This document shows, one piece after another, positions 24,634-33,527 of a stretch of DNA of 64,000 nt (the first letter of the stretch is position 1; each line of letters starts with the position of its first letter). The stretch comes from Prevotella aff. ruminicola Tc2-24 (lineage in GTDB: Bacteria > Bacteroidota > Bacteroidia > Bacteroidales > Bacteroidaceae). Location: the NCBI RefSeq assembly GCF_900110895.1, contig NZ_FOIQ01000005.1, positions 124,001-188,000 of the forward strand. The letters are read 5' to 3'. The position numbers and the translations under genes are program-made. The notes below the pieces were generated by a model. It was not told where the DNA came from. It saw only the letters and a program-made list of their open reading frames with translations, and did no database searches.

Positions 24634-25527
24634 CTACTGATATCTGGCACGTAAGGCATCCACTTGTTGCAGGAACCTCTGACGGAGGTCCTGAGGCTGG
24701 AGCACCTCCAAACCGTCGCCATGCGAGAGGAGCGTGCCGATGAAGTCGGCCGTAGGACGGATGTCGAAGGAGAAGTCGGCATACGTATCGGTCGATGCAA
24801 CCTCGCGCTGTGACCGATGGAGCGGCAAAGTGCGCAAGTAGTCGGGCGTCCGGCCATAGGCACGAACGACGACATGCGCCATAGGCGTCTCGTCGGTCAG
24901 CACCCCGAAATACTCGGAGAAATAAGCCTGGGGCGAGAAATCGTCAGGCATCTTGAAGGTCTCGTCGGTCAGCGTGACGGTCGTCATCCGGTCCAGTGAG
25001 TAGGTGGCGAAATGACGGCCCGTAAAGGCCAGCAGGTACCACCGCTGGTGGAACAGCTTCAGGGCATAGGGCGCCACGGTCTTCTCGTAGCTGTCGGCCC
25101 CGAAGCGCCGATAGCCGATGGTAATGATCTTATTGGTCTTGATGGCCCGGATGATGGTCTGGAGGAACTCTTCTCCGGCAGGTACATCCTCGAGGATGAT
25201 ACGCTCTTGAACGGAAAGCCCGTCGGAGAGCACACCGCCGACGGTGAGCGTGGAGAGCATCCACCGCTCCATCGTGTCGTCGTCGAGCACCTCGGGGTTA
25301 TAGATATAGTACCTGTAGCCATCCTGCGCGTCGCACTCGATGACGATGCCGAACATGTCGAGGATGGCATCGCGGTGACGGTTGAACGAGGACCGGGAAA
25401 GCGGGTTACCGTCGGCGACCTCGTCGTCGACCCACCGCTGACTGAGTTCGTCGAGCGTCATCTTCTTATAGCGCCGCAGCGTGTTGACCAGCCAGATATA
25501 CTGGTGGAAGATCATGGAGGGTTTCAT
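24634..25527 (-). CDS. WYL-domain transcriptional regulator
   Basis: The 297-residue protein has an N-terminal winged helix (about residues 10-60, MTLDELSQRWVD and SRSSFNRHRDAIL). A WYL domain at about residues 125-210 includes KLFHQRWYLLAF, followed by a WCX-like C-terminal domain. WYL proteins sense ligands, often nucleic acid or nucleotides, and control stress or defence genes. Its ATG follows the pepC stop directly, so it is translated from the protease operon. Confidence 0.87.
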   Translation of the reverse strand: MKPSMIFHQYIWLVNTLRRYKKMTLDELSQRWVDDEVADGNPLSRSSFNRHRDAILDMFGIVIECDAQDGYRYYIYNPEVLDDDTMERWMLSTLTVGGVLSDGLSVQERIILEDVPAGEEFLQTIIRAIKTNKIITIGYRRFGADSYEKTVAPYALKLFHQRWYLLAFTGRHFATYSLDRMTTVTLTDETFKMPDDFSPQAYFSEYFGVLTDETPMAHVVVRAYGRTPDYLRTLPLHRSQREVASTDTYADFSFDIRPTADFIGTLLSHGDGLEVLQPQDLRQRFLQQVDALRARYQ

Positions 25528-26931
25528 CTACTCGTCGGGCAGGAAGAGCGGATCCTCGGGCATCACCATCACCGGCTCGGTCTCGGCTGCCTTCAGGATC
25601 TTCTCGGAAACATACTTCTTGTTGACCACCAGACGGAACATATACTCACGGAACCAACGGTCGGTCATGATCAGACAACCCTGCTGGCCCCAGGAGGCGC
25701 CCCACGAGTTCTCGACCTTCCACTTACGGGCCTTACCCTTCTCGTCGAGGTCGACGGCCGTCAGTGTCATGGCATGGGTGGAACCGCTATCGAAGGTAGA
25801 GATACGATCGGCCTTGTTCATGCCGAAGGTCGTGCCGAAGAGCGACTGATAATCGAAGTTCTCCGTGTCGGCATAGCCACGCTTACGATCGAGGAACTTA
25901 CCCACGTCGTAACTGCTATAGAGCTTGCGACCGTCCTTCAATGAGGCGATGGCCATCTGCTCGATATCGTCCATCGGCAGGTTCACATACTTCCAGTTGT
26001 GCCCGTCGTAGGTGTGACGGTCATACTCTACCTCATAGGTCTTGTAATAAGGGCGACGCGGATCGTTCATCGCCATGATGAACGTGCCGTTGAGCGGACC
26101 ACCTACCACCTCTTGGTAGAACGACTGCGGGGTGTACTCCTTGGCACGACCGACAGCCTTGCCGTTCTTATCCTTGAAAGCATAGACGAATTTCTGCGGC
26201 GGTTCGCCGATCGTCATCTGAAGCATCTTATAGATCTGGGCCAGCATACGGGTCTTGGCCTTGTCGATGGATGCCTGCTTACGGTCCTTGGCCACCATAT
26301 CGCGCAACTGCAGTCCGAACTCACGGAGCTTTGAGGCAATGAGACTGCGCGCCTTGTCGGTATTGTCGCTGGAGAACGACTCGGGCATCACCTCTGCCGG
26401 TACGAGACCGTACTTCTCCGTCAGGTCGGAGACACCACAGAAGGTGCCACCATCACTGATAGGATGATGGAAGAAGAACTGCACGCGCTGATCGTCGATG
26501 GGCTTCTTACCCGTATCGACAACTCCCTGCAGCATCAGGTTCGCCTTCTCCAACTGATCCCAGAAGAACAGATAGGCCTGGGAGAAGCTGATCTCTACGG
26601 AGTCGTGCTTCTGGGTGAAATTGCTACGGAGCACATTGAGACCGCTGAACATCCAACAACGGCCCGACGACCGCTGGTCGGTGATCGACTGTTTCTTCGT
26701 CTCTACATTGAAATAGGTGTCGAAAGCACCTGCATTCTGGTGGTTCTTCGCCAGCGCATCAATACTATTGGCGGCAACGGCATTCACTAAGGCCTTGTTG
26801 ACCGGCTCCGACACGACTTCTTTCTGAATATCTTTCAGCATCTCCTGAGAGATGCCACCACTCTTCGTCTGCGCTCCAGCTGTTGCCACGGCGCAGACGA
26901 CACAAAAAACACTGATTACGTTTCGCTTCAT
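25528..26931 (-). CDS. Exported C1-family aminopeptidase (bleomycin hydrolase/PepC-like)
   Basis: The 467-residue papain-fold peptidase has the nucleophile motif SSGRCWMFSGLN (Cys92), STHAMTLTAVD with the catalytic His, and VENSWGASWG with the Asn. Family members are usually cytosolic hexamers, but this one has a clear signal peptide (VFCVVCAVATAGAQ), so it probably acts in the periplasm or outside the cell. It lies 9 bases after the M48 lipoprotein gene. Confidence 0.9.
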   Translation of the reverse strand: MKRNVISVFCVVCAVATAGAQTKSGGISQEMLKDIQKEVVSEPVNKALVNAVAANSIDALAKNHQNAGAFDTYFNVETKKQSITDQRSSGRCWMFSGLNVLRSNFTQKHDSVEISFSQAYLFFWDQLEKANLMLQGVVDTGKKPIDDQRVQFFFHHPISDGGTFCGVSDLTEKYGLVPAEVMPESFSSDNTDKARSLIASKLREFGLQLRDMVAKDRKQASIDKAKTRMLAQIYKMLQMTIGEPPQKFVYAFKDKNGKAVGRAKEYTPQSFYQEVVGGPLNGTFIMAMNDPRRPYYKTYEVEYDRHTYDGHNWKYVNLPMDDIEQMAIASLKDGRKLYSSYDVGKFLDRKRGYADTENFDYQSLFGTTFGMNKADRISTFDSGSTHAMTLTAVDLDEKGKARKWKVENSWGASWGQQGCLIMTDRWFREYMFRLVVNKKYVSEKILKAAETEPVMVMPEDPLFLPDE

Positions 26932-26940
26932 ATATGTTGT

Positions 26941-27825
26941 TTACTTCTTACTCGATGACACCTTCAACGTCTTGGCCGTCTTCGTTGTCTTGGCTGTAGG
27001 CACCGTGCTGGCAACCTTCGGGTTATAATACCTCAAGGCCTCCGGCATCCATCCCTGGATATTCTTGATGCGGGTAGCATCCGACGGGTGGTCGCTCAGG
27101 AACTCAGCCGTCTGGGTGGTCTTGCTGGCTGCCATGCGCTGCCAGAACGTGGTAGCCACCCGCGGGTCGTAACCTGCCATGGCGGCAAAGATCAGTCCCA
27201 TGTGGTCGGCCTCGTTCTCGTGGTTGCGCGAGTATTTCAGGTTCTTGAAGTTAAAGCCCTGGGCAGCGATGGCCTGTATGATGGAACTTGTGTTAGCTCC
27301 CATGCCTACCTGTCCCAATAGGGCAGCACCGATCTGCAGACCGTACTGCTGCTTGATCTGCGTACTCATCTGCTCGGCAGAGTGACGGGCTACGGCATGA
27401 GCGATCTCATGTCCCAGTACGATGGCCAGCGAGGCTTCATCCTGCGTGACGGGAAGCAGTCCTTCGTAGACACAGATGAGTCCTCCAGGCATGCACCAGG
27501 CATTGACCTGCTTGTCCTGCACGAGGTTGAAGGTCCACTTGTAGTTGGCAACCTCGGAAGAGAGACCTGCGGCATTCAGGTAGTTCACCACAGCATTGGC
27601 GAGGTTCTGACCGACACGCTTCACCATCGCCGTGTTAGCAGCATTGGTCGACAGCTTGGCGGTCTTCATGAACTCCTGATACTGTTGGGTGGCCAGACTT
27701 AGTATCTGTCCATCCTCGACCATCAGATTCTGCTGACGCCCGGTAAGGGGTACCGTACGGGTCGTTCCGCAACTGACCATCAGGACAGCAACGACTGACA
27801 CAAGAATAGCTTTCAGATTTTTCAT
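26941..27825 (-). CDS. M48-family zinc metallopeptidase lipoprotein
   Basis: The 294-residue protein has a lipoprotein signal with lipobox MVSC (Cys19), the zinc motif HEIAHAVARHSAEQ, and a downstream NHENEADHMG with the third ligand Glu. It resembles the M48 family of envelope quality-control proteases such as BepA and LoiP. First gene of the M48-pepC-WYL unit. The final 25 residues are rich in Thr, Lys and Ser. Confidence 0.9.
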   Translation of the reverse strand: MKNLKAILVSVVAVLMVSCGTTRTVPLTGRQQNLMVEDGQILSLATQQYQEFMKTAKLSTNAANTAMVKRVGQNLANAVVNYLNAAGLSSEVANYKWTFNLVQDKQVNAWCMPGGLICVYEGLLPVTQDEASLAIVLGHEIAHAVARHSAEQMSTQIKQQYGLQIGAALLGQVGMGANTSSIIQAIAAQGFNFKNLKYSRNHENEADHMGLIFAAMAGYDPRVATTFWQRMAASKTTQTAEFLSDHPSDATRIKNIQGWMPEALRYYNPKVASTVPTAKTTKTAKTLKVSSSKK

Positions 27826-27853
27826 ATCGCAGTTATTTTAGAGTTTATGACTG

Positions 27854-27885
27854 CAAAATAAATAAAAAAAAACGAGACTGACAAA
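27854..27885 (-). promoter_or_regulatory. Promoter of the M48-pepC-WYL unit
   Basis: Minus-strand TTTG at 27885-27882, 20-base spacer, TTATTTTG at 27861-27854 (one mismatch to the -7 consensus). Confidence 0.55.
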
Positions 27886-27901
27886 TTATAGGCATAAAAA
27901 A

Positions 27902-27927
27902 GAGGCGCCCCTTTCGGAGCGCCCCTC
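27902..27927 (-). terminator. GC-rich terminator after the secreted 120-residue gene
   Basis: GAGGCGC and GCGCC(CC)TC pair with a small bulge; on the minus strand six T follow. It lies 25 bases after the stop codon. Confidence 0.65.
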
Positions 27928-27951
27928 AATAACTATCAACCATTCACTGTA

Positions 27952-28314
27952 TTACATGTTCAAACCACGGTTGTTGATCGTTGTGTTGAGCAGTCTCAGA
28001 TAAGTACGGAACTGATCCTCGGTCAGCACATAGCGCATGTGCTTAACATCGTTAACGATGGCACGATCAACAAGTGCCTTACGATTGCTCTCACCATTCA
28101 GGGCTGCGTTCTTCAGCTCAGAAGCGAATACGCGATGGATGTTGCTCACGGCCTCTTTCTGGTCGCTATCCAGACGCAGTGCATCAGCGAGCTTGTTCAT
28201 ATTGACATTCAGCTCGTAAGCCTCTACACTGTTCACGCTAGAAGCGCTCTCACCCTCAGCAAATGCAGTTGTCATACTCAGCATTGCTACCATTGTCAAA
28301 ATCATCTTTTTCAT
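27952..28314 (-). CDS. Small secreted protein, function unknown
   Basis: The 120-residue protein has a signal peptide (MILTMVAMLSMTTAFA). The mature part is helical: LNVNMNKLADALRLDSDQKEAV and, near the end, YVLTEDQFRTYLRLLN. The LTEDQ element is reminiscent of LTxxQ/Spy-like periplasmic proteins, but the likeness is slight. I assign no function. Monocistronic, with a 5' leader of about 115 bases that can form two hairpins. Confidence 0.75.
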   Translation of the reverse strand: MKKMILTMVAMLSMTTAFAEGESASSVNSVEAYELNVNMNKLADALRLDSDQKEAVSNIHRVFASELKNAALNGESNRKALVDRAIVNDVKHMRYVLTEDQFRTYLRLLNTTINNRGLNM

Positions 28315-28635
28315 CTTTTTACCCTTTCTTTAATTGTTTAAAATGTTATCCTGTTGCGCAGCCTTCCCGGCTTACGCTGTTTTCCCGCCTTAACGGGTTT
28401 AAGTTCAAATATCTTTTTATGTCTTTTGACGCTGCAAAGGTACGATGTTTTTGAATACCAAACAAGCAATAAATGAAAATTGTGTGCGATAACAGCCGTT
28501 TTGTTGATACAGGTCAACAGATTGGCTATCTATCACAATTATTGGGATTTATTCAAATATATTTGGATATTCGACCGATTATTCGTACCTTTGCACGAAA
28601 ATTTGAAAAATAGACATAAAAAGAAGACATTCAAG
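28315..28635. other. Divergent intergenic region with two promoters
   Basis: Between the secreted 120-residue gene (minus) and the FKBP gene (plus). Minus -7 box TACCTTTG at 28442-28435. Plus promoter at 28562-28593. In the minus-strand leader, AGCC/GGCT (28360-28372) and CCCG/CGGG (28384-28397) can form hairpins. No additional gene seen. Confidence 0.6.
28562..28593 (+). promoter_or_regulatory. Promoter of the FKBP-aroC unit
   Basis: TTTG at 28562-28565, 20-base spacer, TACCTTTG at 28586-28593, giving a leader of about 40 bases. Confidence 0.8.
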
Positions 28636-29286
28636 ATGGACAAACCACAAAACAGATTCATATCAGTCGTATACCAGTTATATACTATCACTGACGGGCA
28701 GAAGAACCTTGAGGAGCAGACGGGCGAAGAGCGACCGTTTGAGTTGATTACCGGCTTCGGCATCGCCCTCGACCGTTTCGAGGAGGAGGTGATCAAGCAC
28801 GAGAAAGGCGCAACCTTCGACTTCACCCTCCAACCGGCAGAGGCTTTCGGCGTTTATGATCCCGAGGGTGTACACAAACTGGGACGTGAGGTCTTCACAA
28901 TCAATGGGCATTTCGACCATGACAATATCTTCGAGGGCGCTGTCATCACGCTGATGGGCGCTGACGACCAGCGCTTCATGGCGAAGGTACAGAAAATCGA
29001 GGAAGACGGTGTAACCATCGACACCAACCACCCGCTGGCCGGGAAGGTGCTGAACTTCACGGGTACTGTCGTCGAGAACCGCGAGGCCACTCAGGAGGAA
29101 GTACAGGCGCTCATCAAGCAGATGACTGGCGGCTGCGGATGTGGATGTGGGCATCACCACGGTGACGGATGCGACTGCGGGCATGAGCACGGTGACGGAT
29201 GCGACTGTGGGCATGAGCACGACGGCGGATGTGACTGCGACGATCATCACCATGGTGACGGATGCGGCTGCGGTCACTGCCATTAA
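28636..29286 (+). CDS. SlyD-like FKBP prolyl isomerase with Cys/His-rich tail
   Basis: The 216-residue protein has an FKBP domain with an IF insert (VVYQLYTITDG, ELITGFGIALDRFEEEV, PAEAFGVYDPEGV). From about residue 166 a tail consists almost only of Gly, Cys, His, Asp and Glu in repeats such as GDGCDCGHEH. This matches the SlyD design, where the tail binds nickel or other metals and the FKBP part folds proteins. The tail is longer and more regular than usual. An upstream in-frame ATG at 28480 would place the promoter inside the gene, so 28636 is used. Confidence 0.9.
   Translation: MDKPQNRFISVVYQLYTITDGQKNLEEQTGEERPFELITGFGIALDRFEEEVIKHEKGATFDFTLQPAEAFGVYDPEGVHKLGREVFTINGHFDHDNIFEGAVITLMGADDQRFMAKVQKIEEDGVTIDTNHPLAGKVLNFTGTVVENREATQEEVQALIKQMTGGCGCGCGHHHGDGCDCGHEHGDGCDCGHEHDGGCDCDDHHHGDGCGCGHCH
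29131..29283 (+). repeat. 30-bp tandem repeats encoding the metal-binding tail
   Basis: Five roughly 30-base units (29131, 29161, 29191, 29221, 29254). Units two and three differ at one base. Each encodes a CxCxHxH-type decapeptide. Confidence 0.75.
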
Positions 29287-29309
29287 GAAGTGATATTAAA
29301 AGGTGAGAA

Positions 29310-30386
29310 GTGAATACATTCGGCAATATTTTCAGACTGACCACATTTGGTGAGAGTCACGGCGAGGCCATTGGTGGAGTGGTCGACGGGATGCCTGCCG
29401 GCATTGACGTCGACGTGAAATTCATTCAGGAGGAACTGAACAGGCGCAGACCTGGTCAGAGCAAGATCACGACCTCAAGACAAGAGCCCGACCAAGTGGA
29501 GCTGTTAAGCGGTGTCTTTGAAGGGAAGTCGACAGGCTGTCCTATCGGCTTTATCGTCAGAAACACCAACCAGCACTCGCAGGACTATGAGAATATGCGC
29601 TGTCTGTTCCGTCCTTCTCATGCTGATTACACCTATTATAATAAATACGGGGTGCGAGACCACCGGGGCGGCGGTCGTTCCTCCGCTCGTATCACCATCA
29701 GTCGGTGTGTGGGTGGTGCCCTGGCCAAGATGGTGCTCCGTGAATACGGCATCAGCATCCAAGCCTACACCTCTCAGGTGGGCGACATCGCCTTGGACCG
29801 CGACTACCATCGCTACGACCTCTCGCAGACAGAGAACAACGCCGTGCGCTGTCCTGATCCGGAGAAGGCTGCCGAGATGGAGGCTCTGATTGCCAAGATC
29901 AAGGCTGAGGGCGATACCATCGGTGGTATCATCACCTGTGTCATCAAGGGCTGTCCTGCCGGACTGGGTGAACCGGAATTCGGGAAGTTACATGCGGCCT
30001 TGGGCTCGGCGATGCTCAGCATCAACGCCGTCAAGGGATTCGAGTATGGTGAGGGCTTCGACTGCGTGACCACACGCGGCTCTGAGCAGAACGATGTTTT
30101 CGTGCCCTCTACCGACCAGACCGTGACCACCCGTACGAATCATAGCGGTGGCATACAAGGAGGCATCTCAAACGGACAGGACATTTATTTCCGTGTGGCC
30201 TTTAAGCCCGTGGCTACCATCCTCAAGGAACAGGAGACTGTAGACCTGGAAGGTAACCCCACCCTCTTCACGGCTCGTGGAAGGCATGACCCGTGTGTGC
30301 TGCCCAGGGCGGTGCCCGTGGTTGAGGCAATGGCGGCAATGACTATTGCTGACTTCTACCTGTTGGGAAAGGCAGGTAAAAGATAA
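29310..30386 (+). CDS. aroC: Chorismate synthase
   Basis: The 358-residue protein opens with [20 protein letters not shown], preceded by the start codon, and has [27 protein letters not shown] and [14 protein letters not shown]. It makes chorismate from EPSP with reduced FMN. The start is GTG; no ATG is near. It follows the FKBP gene by 23 bases. It feeds the aromatic operon at 12-17 kb, though encoded apart from it. Confidence 0.96.
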   Translation: MNTFGNIFRLTTFGESHGEAIGGVVDGMPAGIDVDVKFIQEELNRRRPGQSKITTSRQEPDQVELLSGVFEGKSTGCPIGFIVRNTNQHSQDYENMRCLFRPSHADYTYYNKYGVRDHRGGGRSSARITISRCVGGALAKMVLREYGISIQAYTSQVGDIALDRDYHRYDLSQTENNAVRCPDPEKAAEMEALIAKIKAEGDTIGGIITCVIKGCPAGLGEPEFGKLHAALGSAMLSINAVKGFEYGEGFDCVTTRGSEQNDVFVPSTDQTVTTRTNHSGGIQGGISNGQDIYFRVAFKPVATILKEQETVDLEGNPTLFTARGRHDPCVLPRAVPVVEAMAAMTIADFYLLGKAGKR

Positions 30387-30422
30387 GAAACGCATTTTTT
30401 TTGCAAGAAAATGAGTTTTTCT

Positions 30423-30454
30423 CTTGGTTGATAAGAGAAAATATCGTATATTTG
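30423..30454 (+). promoter_or_regulatory. Orphan promoter downstream of aroC
   Basis: CTTG (near-consensus -33) at 30423-30426, 20-base spacer, TATATTTG at 30447-30454. No plus-strand gene follows, only a terminator about 70 bases on. Confidence 0.55.
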
Positions 30455-30458
30455 CATC

Positions 30459-30556
30459 AACATTCCGAGGGTTTGTGAAAATCCTGGTATGTATTAGTTA
30501 AGTCTAGTTTAGTTTTTGTGTTGGTTGAGGGTGGTCTATTGATCACCCTCAAATTT
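30459..30556 (+). ncRNA. Candidate small RNA, about 100 nt
   Basis: A predicted start just after the orphan promoter and an intrinsic terminator at 30525-30556 define a transcript of about 98 nt with no open frame of note. It lies between the converging aroC and pyrD genes. No known RNA family recognised. It could instead be simply the aroC terminator plus a chance -7 box. Confidence 0.42.
30525..30552 (+). terminator. Terminator of the small RNA and/or aroC
   Basis: TTGAGGGTG/CACCCTCAA, 9-bp stem, 10-base loop, followed by ATTTTTC on the plus strand only; the minus side lacks a T run. Confidence 0.75.
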
Positions 30557-30557
30557 T

Positions 30558-31463
30558 TCATATCACCCCTATGATCTCCTGCACCGACTGACAACCATGA
30601 CTGTCGAGCCAGTCGTTGATGCCATCGCGTACCTTAATAGATATAGCAGGATCAAGGAAGTTGGCTGTTCCAATCTCAATGGCGGTAGCACCGGCCATCA
30701 GGAACTCGATGGCATCCTTGGCGGAACTGATACCACCTAAGCCGACAACGGGAATGTTGACGGCTTTCGCCACCTGCCATACCATACGCAGGGCTACAGG
30801 CTTTACTGCAGGACCACTCAGTCCACCGGTATTGATGCTGAGCATGGTCTTCCGCCTTTCAATATCAATAGCCATTCCCATCAGCGTGTTGATAAGCGAC
30901 ACGGCATCGGCCCCCTCGGCCTCTACAGCACGGGCGATCTCTGTGATATCCGTCACATTGGGAGAAAGCTTCACAATAAGCGTCTTGTGGTAACGGGCAC
31001 GAACAGCCTTCACCACACTGGCAGCACCGGCACACGTGACACCAAAGGCCATTCCACCGTCCTTGACGTTCGGACAGGAGATATTCAGTTCGATGGCCGG
31101 TATCTCGTCAAGTGCATCAATACGGGCTGCGCACTCGGCATAGTCCTCGGGCGAAGAACCACTGACATTAACGATCATATTCGTATCAATATCCTTGATC
31201 TGCGGATAGATATGCTCACAGAAATAGTCGACACCTTTGTTCTGAAGTCCCACACAGTTCAACATCCCTTGTGCTGTCTCCACCATACGTGGGTAATCAT
31301 TTCCTTCACGAGGTTTCAGTGTGGTTCCCTTGACAATGATTCCTCCAATCCCATCAAGGGGCATAAAATCCGCGAACTCCAGTCCATAGCCAAAAGTTCC
31401 TGATGCTGTCATCACCGGATTCTTCAGTTCCAGTGCTCCAATCCTTACATTTAAAGCTGCCAT
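30558..31463 (-). CDS. pyrD: Dihydroorotate dehydrogenase, catalytic subunit
   Basis: The 301-residue protein has [16 protein letters not shown], the FMN/orotate motif [13 protein letters not shown] with Cys as the catalytic base (class 1B), and [20 protein letters not shown]. It oxidises dihydroorotate to orotate in pyrimidine synthesis and pairs with PyrK, whose frame overlaps it by 13 bases. This NAD-dependent B type suits an anaerobe. Confidence 0.95.
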   Translation of the reverse strand: MAALNVRIGALELKNPVMTASGTFGYGLEFADFMPLDGIGGIIVKGTTLKPREGNDYPRMVETAQGMLNCVGLQNKGVDYFCEHIYPQIKDIDTNMIVNVSGSSPEDYAECAARIDALDEIPAIELNISCPNVKDGGMAFGVTCAGAASVVKAVRARYHKTLIVKLSPNVTDITEIARAVEAEGADAVSLINTLMGMAIDIERRKTMLSINTGGLSGPAVKPVALRMVWQVAKAVNIPVVGLGGISSAKDAIEFLMAGATAIEIGTANFLDPAISIKVRDGINDWLDSHGCQSVQEIIGVI

Positions 31464-32227
31464 AATAACTTCTTGATATTAAAAACAGGACCATCCTTGC
31501 ATACACAGAGGTTGCCCTCCGTTGTCTTCTCCACGCAACAGAGACAGGCGCCAAGGCCACAGGCCATCAGATTCTCCAAAGACACCTCACAGTCGATGTC
31601 TTCTTGGTGTGCATAACGGGCCACAGCCTTCATCATCGGCGTAGGACCGCAGGAAGCAATGTGAGAAAAGCGCTCCTGACTCAGGATTGAATGACCGGTC
31701 ACAAAGCCTTTCTCTCCGGCACTGCCATCTTCTGTCGTCACGTAAACCTGACCATATTTCCTAAATTCATCGAGCATCAGAAGATCTTTAGCAGAACGGG
31801 CTCCTAACAGGAAGGTGGGCTCACCTCCCATCTGTCGGATCTCCGCACCAAGATAAAGCAAGGGCGCTACACCAACACCACCACCGACAAGCAGGAACTT
31901 CTCGTCTGTCTGCCGAGGCATCGTAAACCCATGGCCAAGAGGTAACACACAGTTCACCACGTCGCCAGTATGGAGCGAAGCCATCCAACGGGTACCTTCA
32001 CCAACTGTCGCCACCAGGAGCCAAAGTTGATTATTCACCTTATCTATATAATGGATAGAGATCGGTCGACGCAGGAATGTCGATGGGGAGCCATCGACAC
32101 GTACCTCTACAAACTGTCCTGGCAGCATCTCCGGAAGCGGTTGAATATCGGTGAGCTTTATCAGCACATAGCGCTCATGGATCTGCTCTACGGAGACAAC
32201 AGTCAAGTCTAAAACATACTTCTTCAT
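31451..32227 (-). CDS. pyrK: Dihydroorotate dehydrogenase electron-transfer subunit
   Basis: The 258-residue protein has an FAD-binding domain with [12 protein letters not shown], an NAD domain with [14 protein letters not shown], and a C-terminal 2Fe-2S site [15 protein letters not shown]. It transfers electrons from PyrD to NAD. The ATG at 32227 is chosen because it follows the promoter at 32250-32281; an upstream alternative at 32263 overlaps it. Confidence 0.93.
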   Translation of the reverse strand: MKKYVLDLTVVSVEQIHERYVLIKLTDIQPLPEMLPGQFVEVRVDGSPSTFLRRPISIHYIDKVNNQLWLLVATVGEGTRWMASLHTGDVVNCVLPLGHGFTMPRQTDEKFLLVGGGVGVAPLLYLGAEIRQMGGEPTFLLGARSAKDLLMLDEFRKYGQVYVTTEDGSAGEKGFVTGHSILSQERFSHIASCGPTPMMKAVARYAHQEDIDCEVSLENLMACGLGACLCCVEKTTEGNLCVCKDGPVFNIKKLLWQL

Positions 32228-32249
32228 ACTCTTTGCAAAAATTTGTTTG

Positions 32250-32281
32250 CAAAGATAGTGCAAAATGAACGAAAAGCCAAA
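32250..32281 (-). promoter_or_regulatory. Promoter of pyrKD
   Basis: Minus-strand TTTG at 32281-32278, 20-base spacer, TATCTTTG at 32257-32250. Confidence 0.75.
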
Positions 32282-32294
32282 TTTTTAAAGAGCC

Positions 32295-32762
32295 TTATTT
32301 CTTAACAGGTACAAAAGTGTCCCACGTCTGATCATCATAGAAGACACGGATCTCTTGTACGCGTCGTTGCGGTTTGTCAACAATTTTAACCTCCTCGCGA
32401 ATTATTTCTGGGCGTGTACTCTTTACACCATTATAATATTGTGCCCCTGTTGGAGCTGTCTGTGGGGTAGGAGATGCTGGATGATCAAAATCGAGCATCG
32501 ACTGCTGAGTCACCTGAGGGGTACGAGGTGCCTGGTCTTCAACTGTCGGATCAGTCAGATACATGTCACCAGAACCAAACATCAACCAGTCGATGCTGAT
32601 GTTAGGTATCTTCTTTTTGATCGACTCAACCACGTTGAGGGTAGGACGGGTACGATCATTAAAAATACTGCTAAGGGTTGCAGGTGCCAATCCGATGTAA
32701 TCGGCAAAGACTTGTTGAGTCATATGCTGAGACTCCATAATTTGTCTGATACGATCCTTCAT
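32295..32762 (-). CDS. XRE-family transcriptional regulator
   Basis: The 155-residue protein has an N-terminal Cro/C1-type HTH (MTQQVFADYIGLAPATLSSI, residues 14-33) and a Pro/Thr/Gln-rich middle. A conserved-looking C-terminal segment, VDKPQRRVQEIRVFYDDQTW, follows. Such proteins are frequent in Bacteroidales; targets are unknown. It faces the AT-rich gap 32763-33527, where TTTACAAA words recur, one of them at its own promoter. Confidence 0.85.
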   Translation of the reverse strand: MKDRIRQIMESQHMTQQVFADYIGLAPATLSSIFNDRTRPTLNVVESIKKKIPNISIDWLMFGSGDMYLTDPTVEDQAPRTPQVTQQSMLDFDHPASPTPQTAPTGAQYYNGVKSTRPEIIREEVKIVDKPQRRVQEIRVFYDDQTWDTFVPVKK

Positions 32763-32815
32763 ATACTAATCAAAGTGCTTTTAAGGGCTATTTTGCCTAT
32801 TTTTCTTTCAGTTTA

Positions 32816-32823
32816 CAAAGATA
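32816..32823 (-). promoter_or_regulatory. -7 box of the XRE gene
   Basis: Minus-strand TATCTTTG, overlapping a TTTACAAA word at 32812-32819. The -33 spacing is poor. Confidence 0.45.
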
Positions 32824-32855
32824 AAGCATTTTTTTCAAACATACAACAAAATTAA

Positions 32856-33470
32856 AAACAATTTAAGTTTCTTTACTTTGGGTTTTGATATTTGCATTTC
32901 ATAATTATATATGTATAAAGGACTAATCTCTGGTTTAGAATTACAAACCTAAATATAAGGAAATAAACTATTACAAAGCCCTTATTTAGCTATATTAGCC
33001 AAATAACTGACTGCCAAATCGGTATTTACAAATATAAAGCACAAAAATAACGGATATGCATGTTGTCATGTGGAAATAAGGCAATTAATGGGCTGTTTTT
33101 TGCAGAATAATTGCATATATGACTGATAATCCGTGTGTTATATGCTGATTTCTCCTATTGCATATTTATAAATATTCATTTGTGTTTTTAGAATTCTACA
33201 TTTGTAAATCACAATTCTGTCATTATCCGAAAGAGTGTTTTATCTTTTAATATATAAATATTAGATGGAATGGTTTACATTTACAAACACAAATATAGAG
33301 AAATACGCCATTTAAAAAATGTGAAAGCCGAATCCGACAGACGAAAGTCGCTCAAATTTTCGCATTTCTGGCGTTTTACCGACAAGCGGTGGAAAGACAT
33401 AAAAATACGCGAGTTTTGAAGGGTCTAAAAACGCTCATACCCCTTGATTTTATCGGCATTTGAGCATAAA
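32856..33470. other. AT-rich gene-free stretch
   Basis: More than 600 bases with very low GC and no credible frame on either strand. TTTACAAA/TTTGTAAA occurs at 33025, 33201 and 33280 (and at 32812), with ATTACAAA at about 32940 and 32970. No tRNA, CRISPR or IS end seen. It may be a regulator-binding region, a scar of deletion or a nucleoid-protein site. Confidence 0.55.
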
Positions 33471-33474
33471 AAAA

Positions 33475-33491
33475 GCGCTTCTCAAAAGCGC
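33475..33491. terminator. Terminator of holA
   Basis: GCGCTT/AAGCGC with a 5-base loop, with a run of seven T on the minus strand and ATTTTT on the plus strand. It lies 37 bases after the holA stop codon. Confidence 0.75.
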
Positions 33492-33527
33492 ATTTTTCTA
33501 TAATTCTAGCAAAAAAAAGTAGCTATT

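Noticed and set aside
28401..28424. tRNA-like GTTCAAAT sequence
   Set aside because: No acceptor stem or anticodon arm can be drawn around it; no tRNA or rRNA gene was found anywhere in the window.
29131..29283. CRISPR-like tandem repeats
   Set aside because: Units are contiguous, in frame and encode a metal-binding tail; there are no spacers and no cas genes.
32856..33470. Replication origin in the AT-rich gap
   Set aside because: No DnaA-box cluster, and no dnaA, dnaN or other origin-linked genes nearby; holA alone is not enough.
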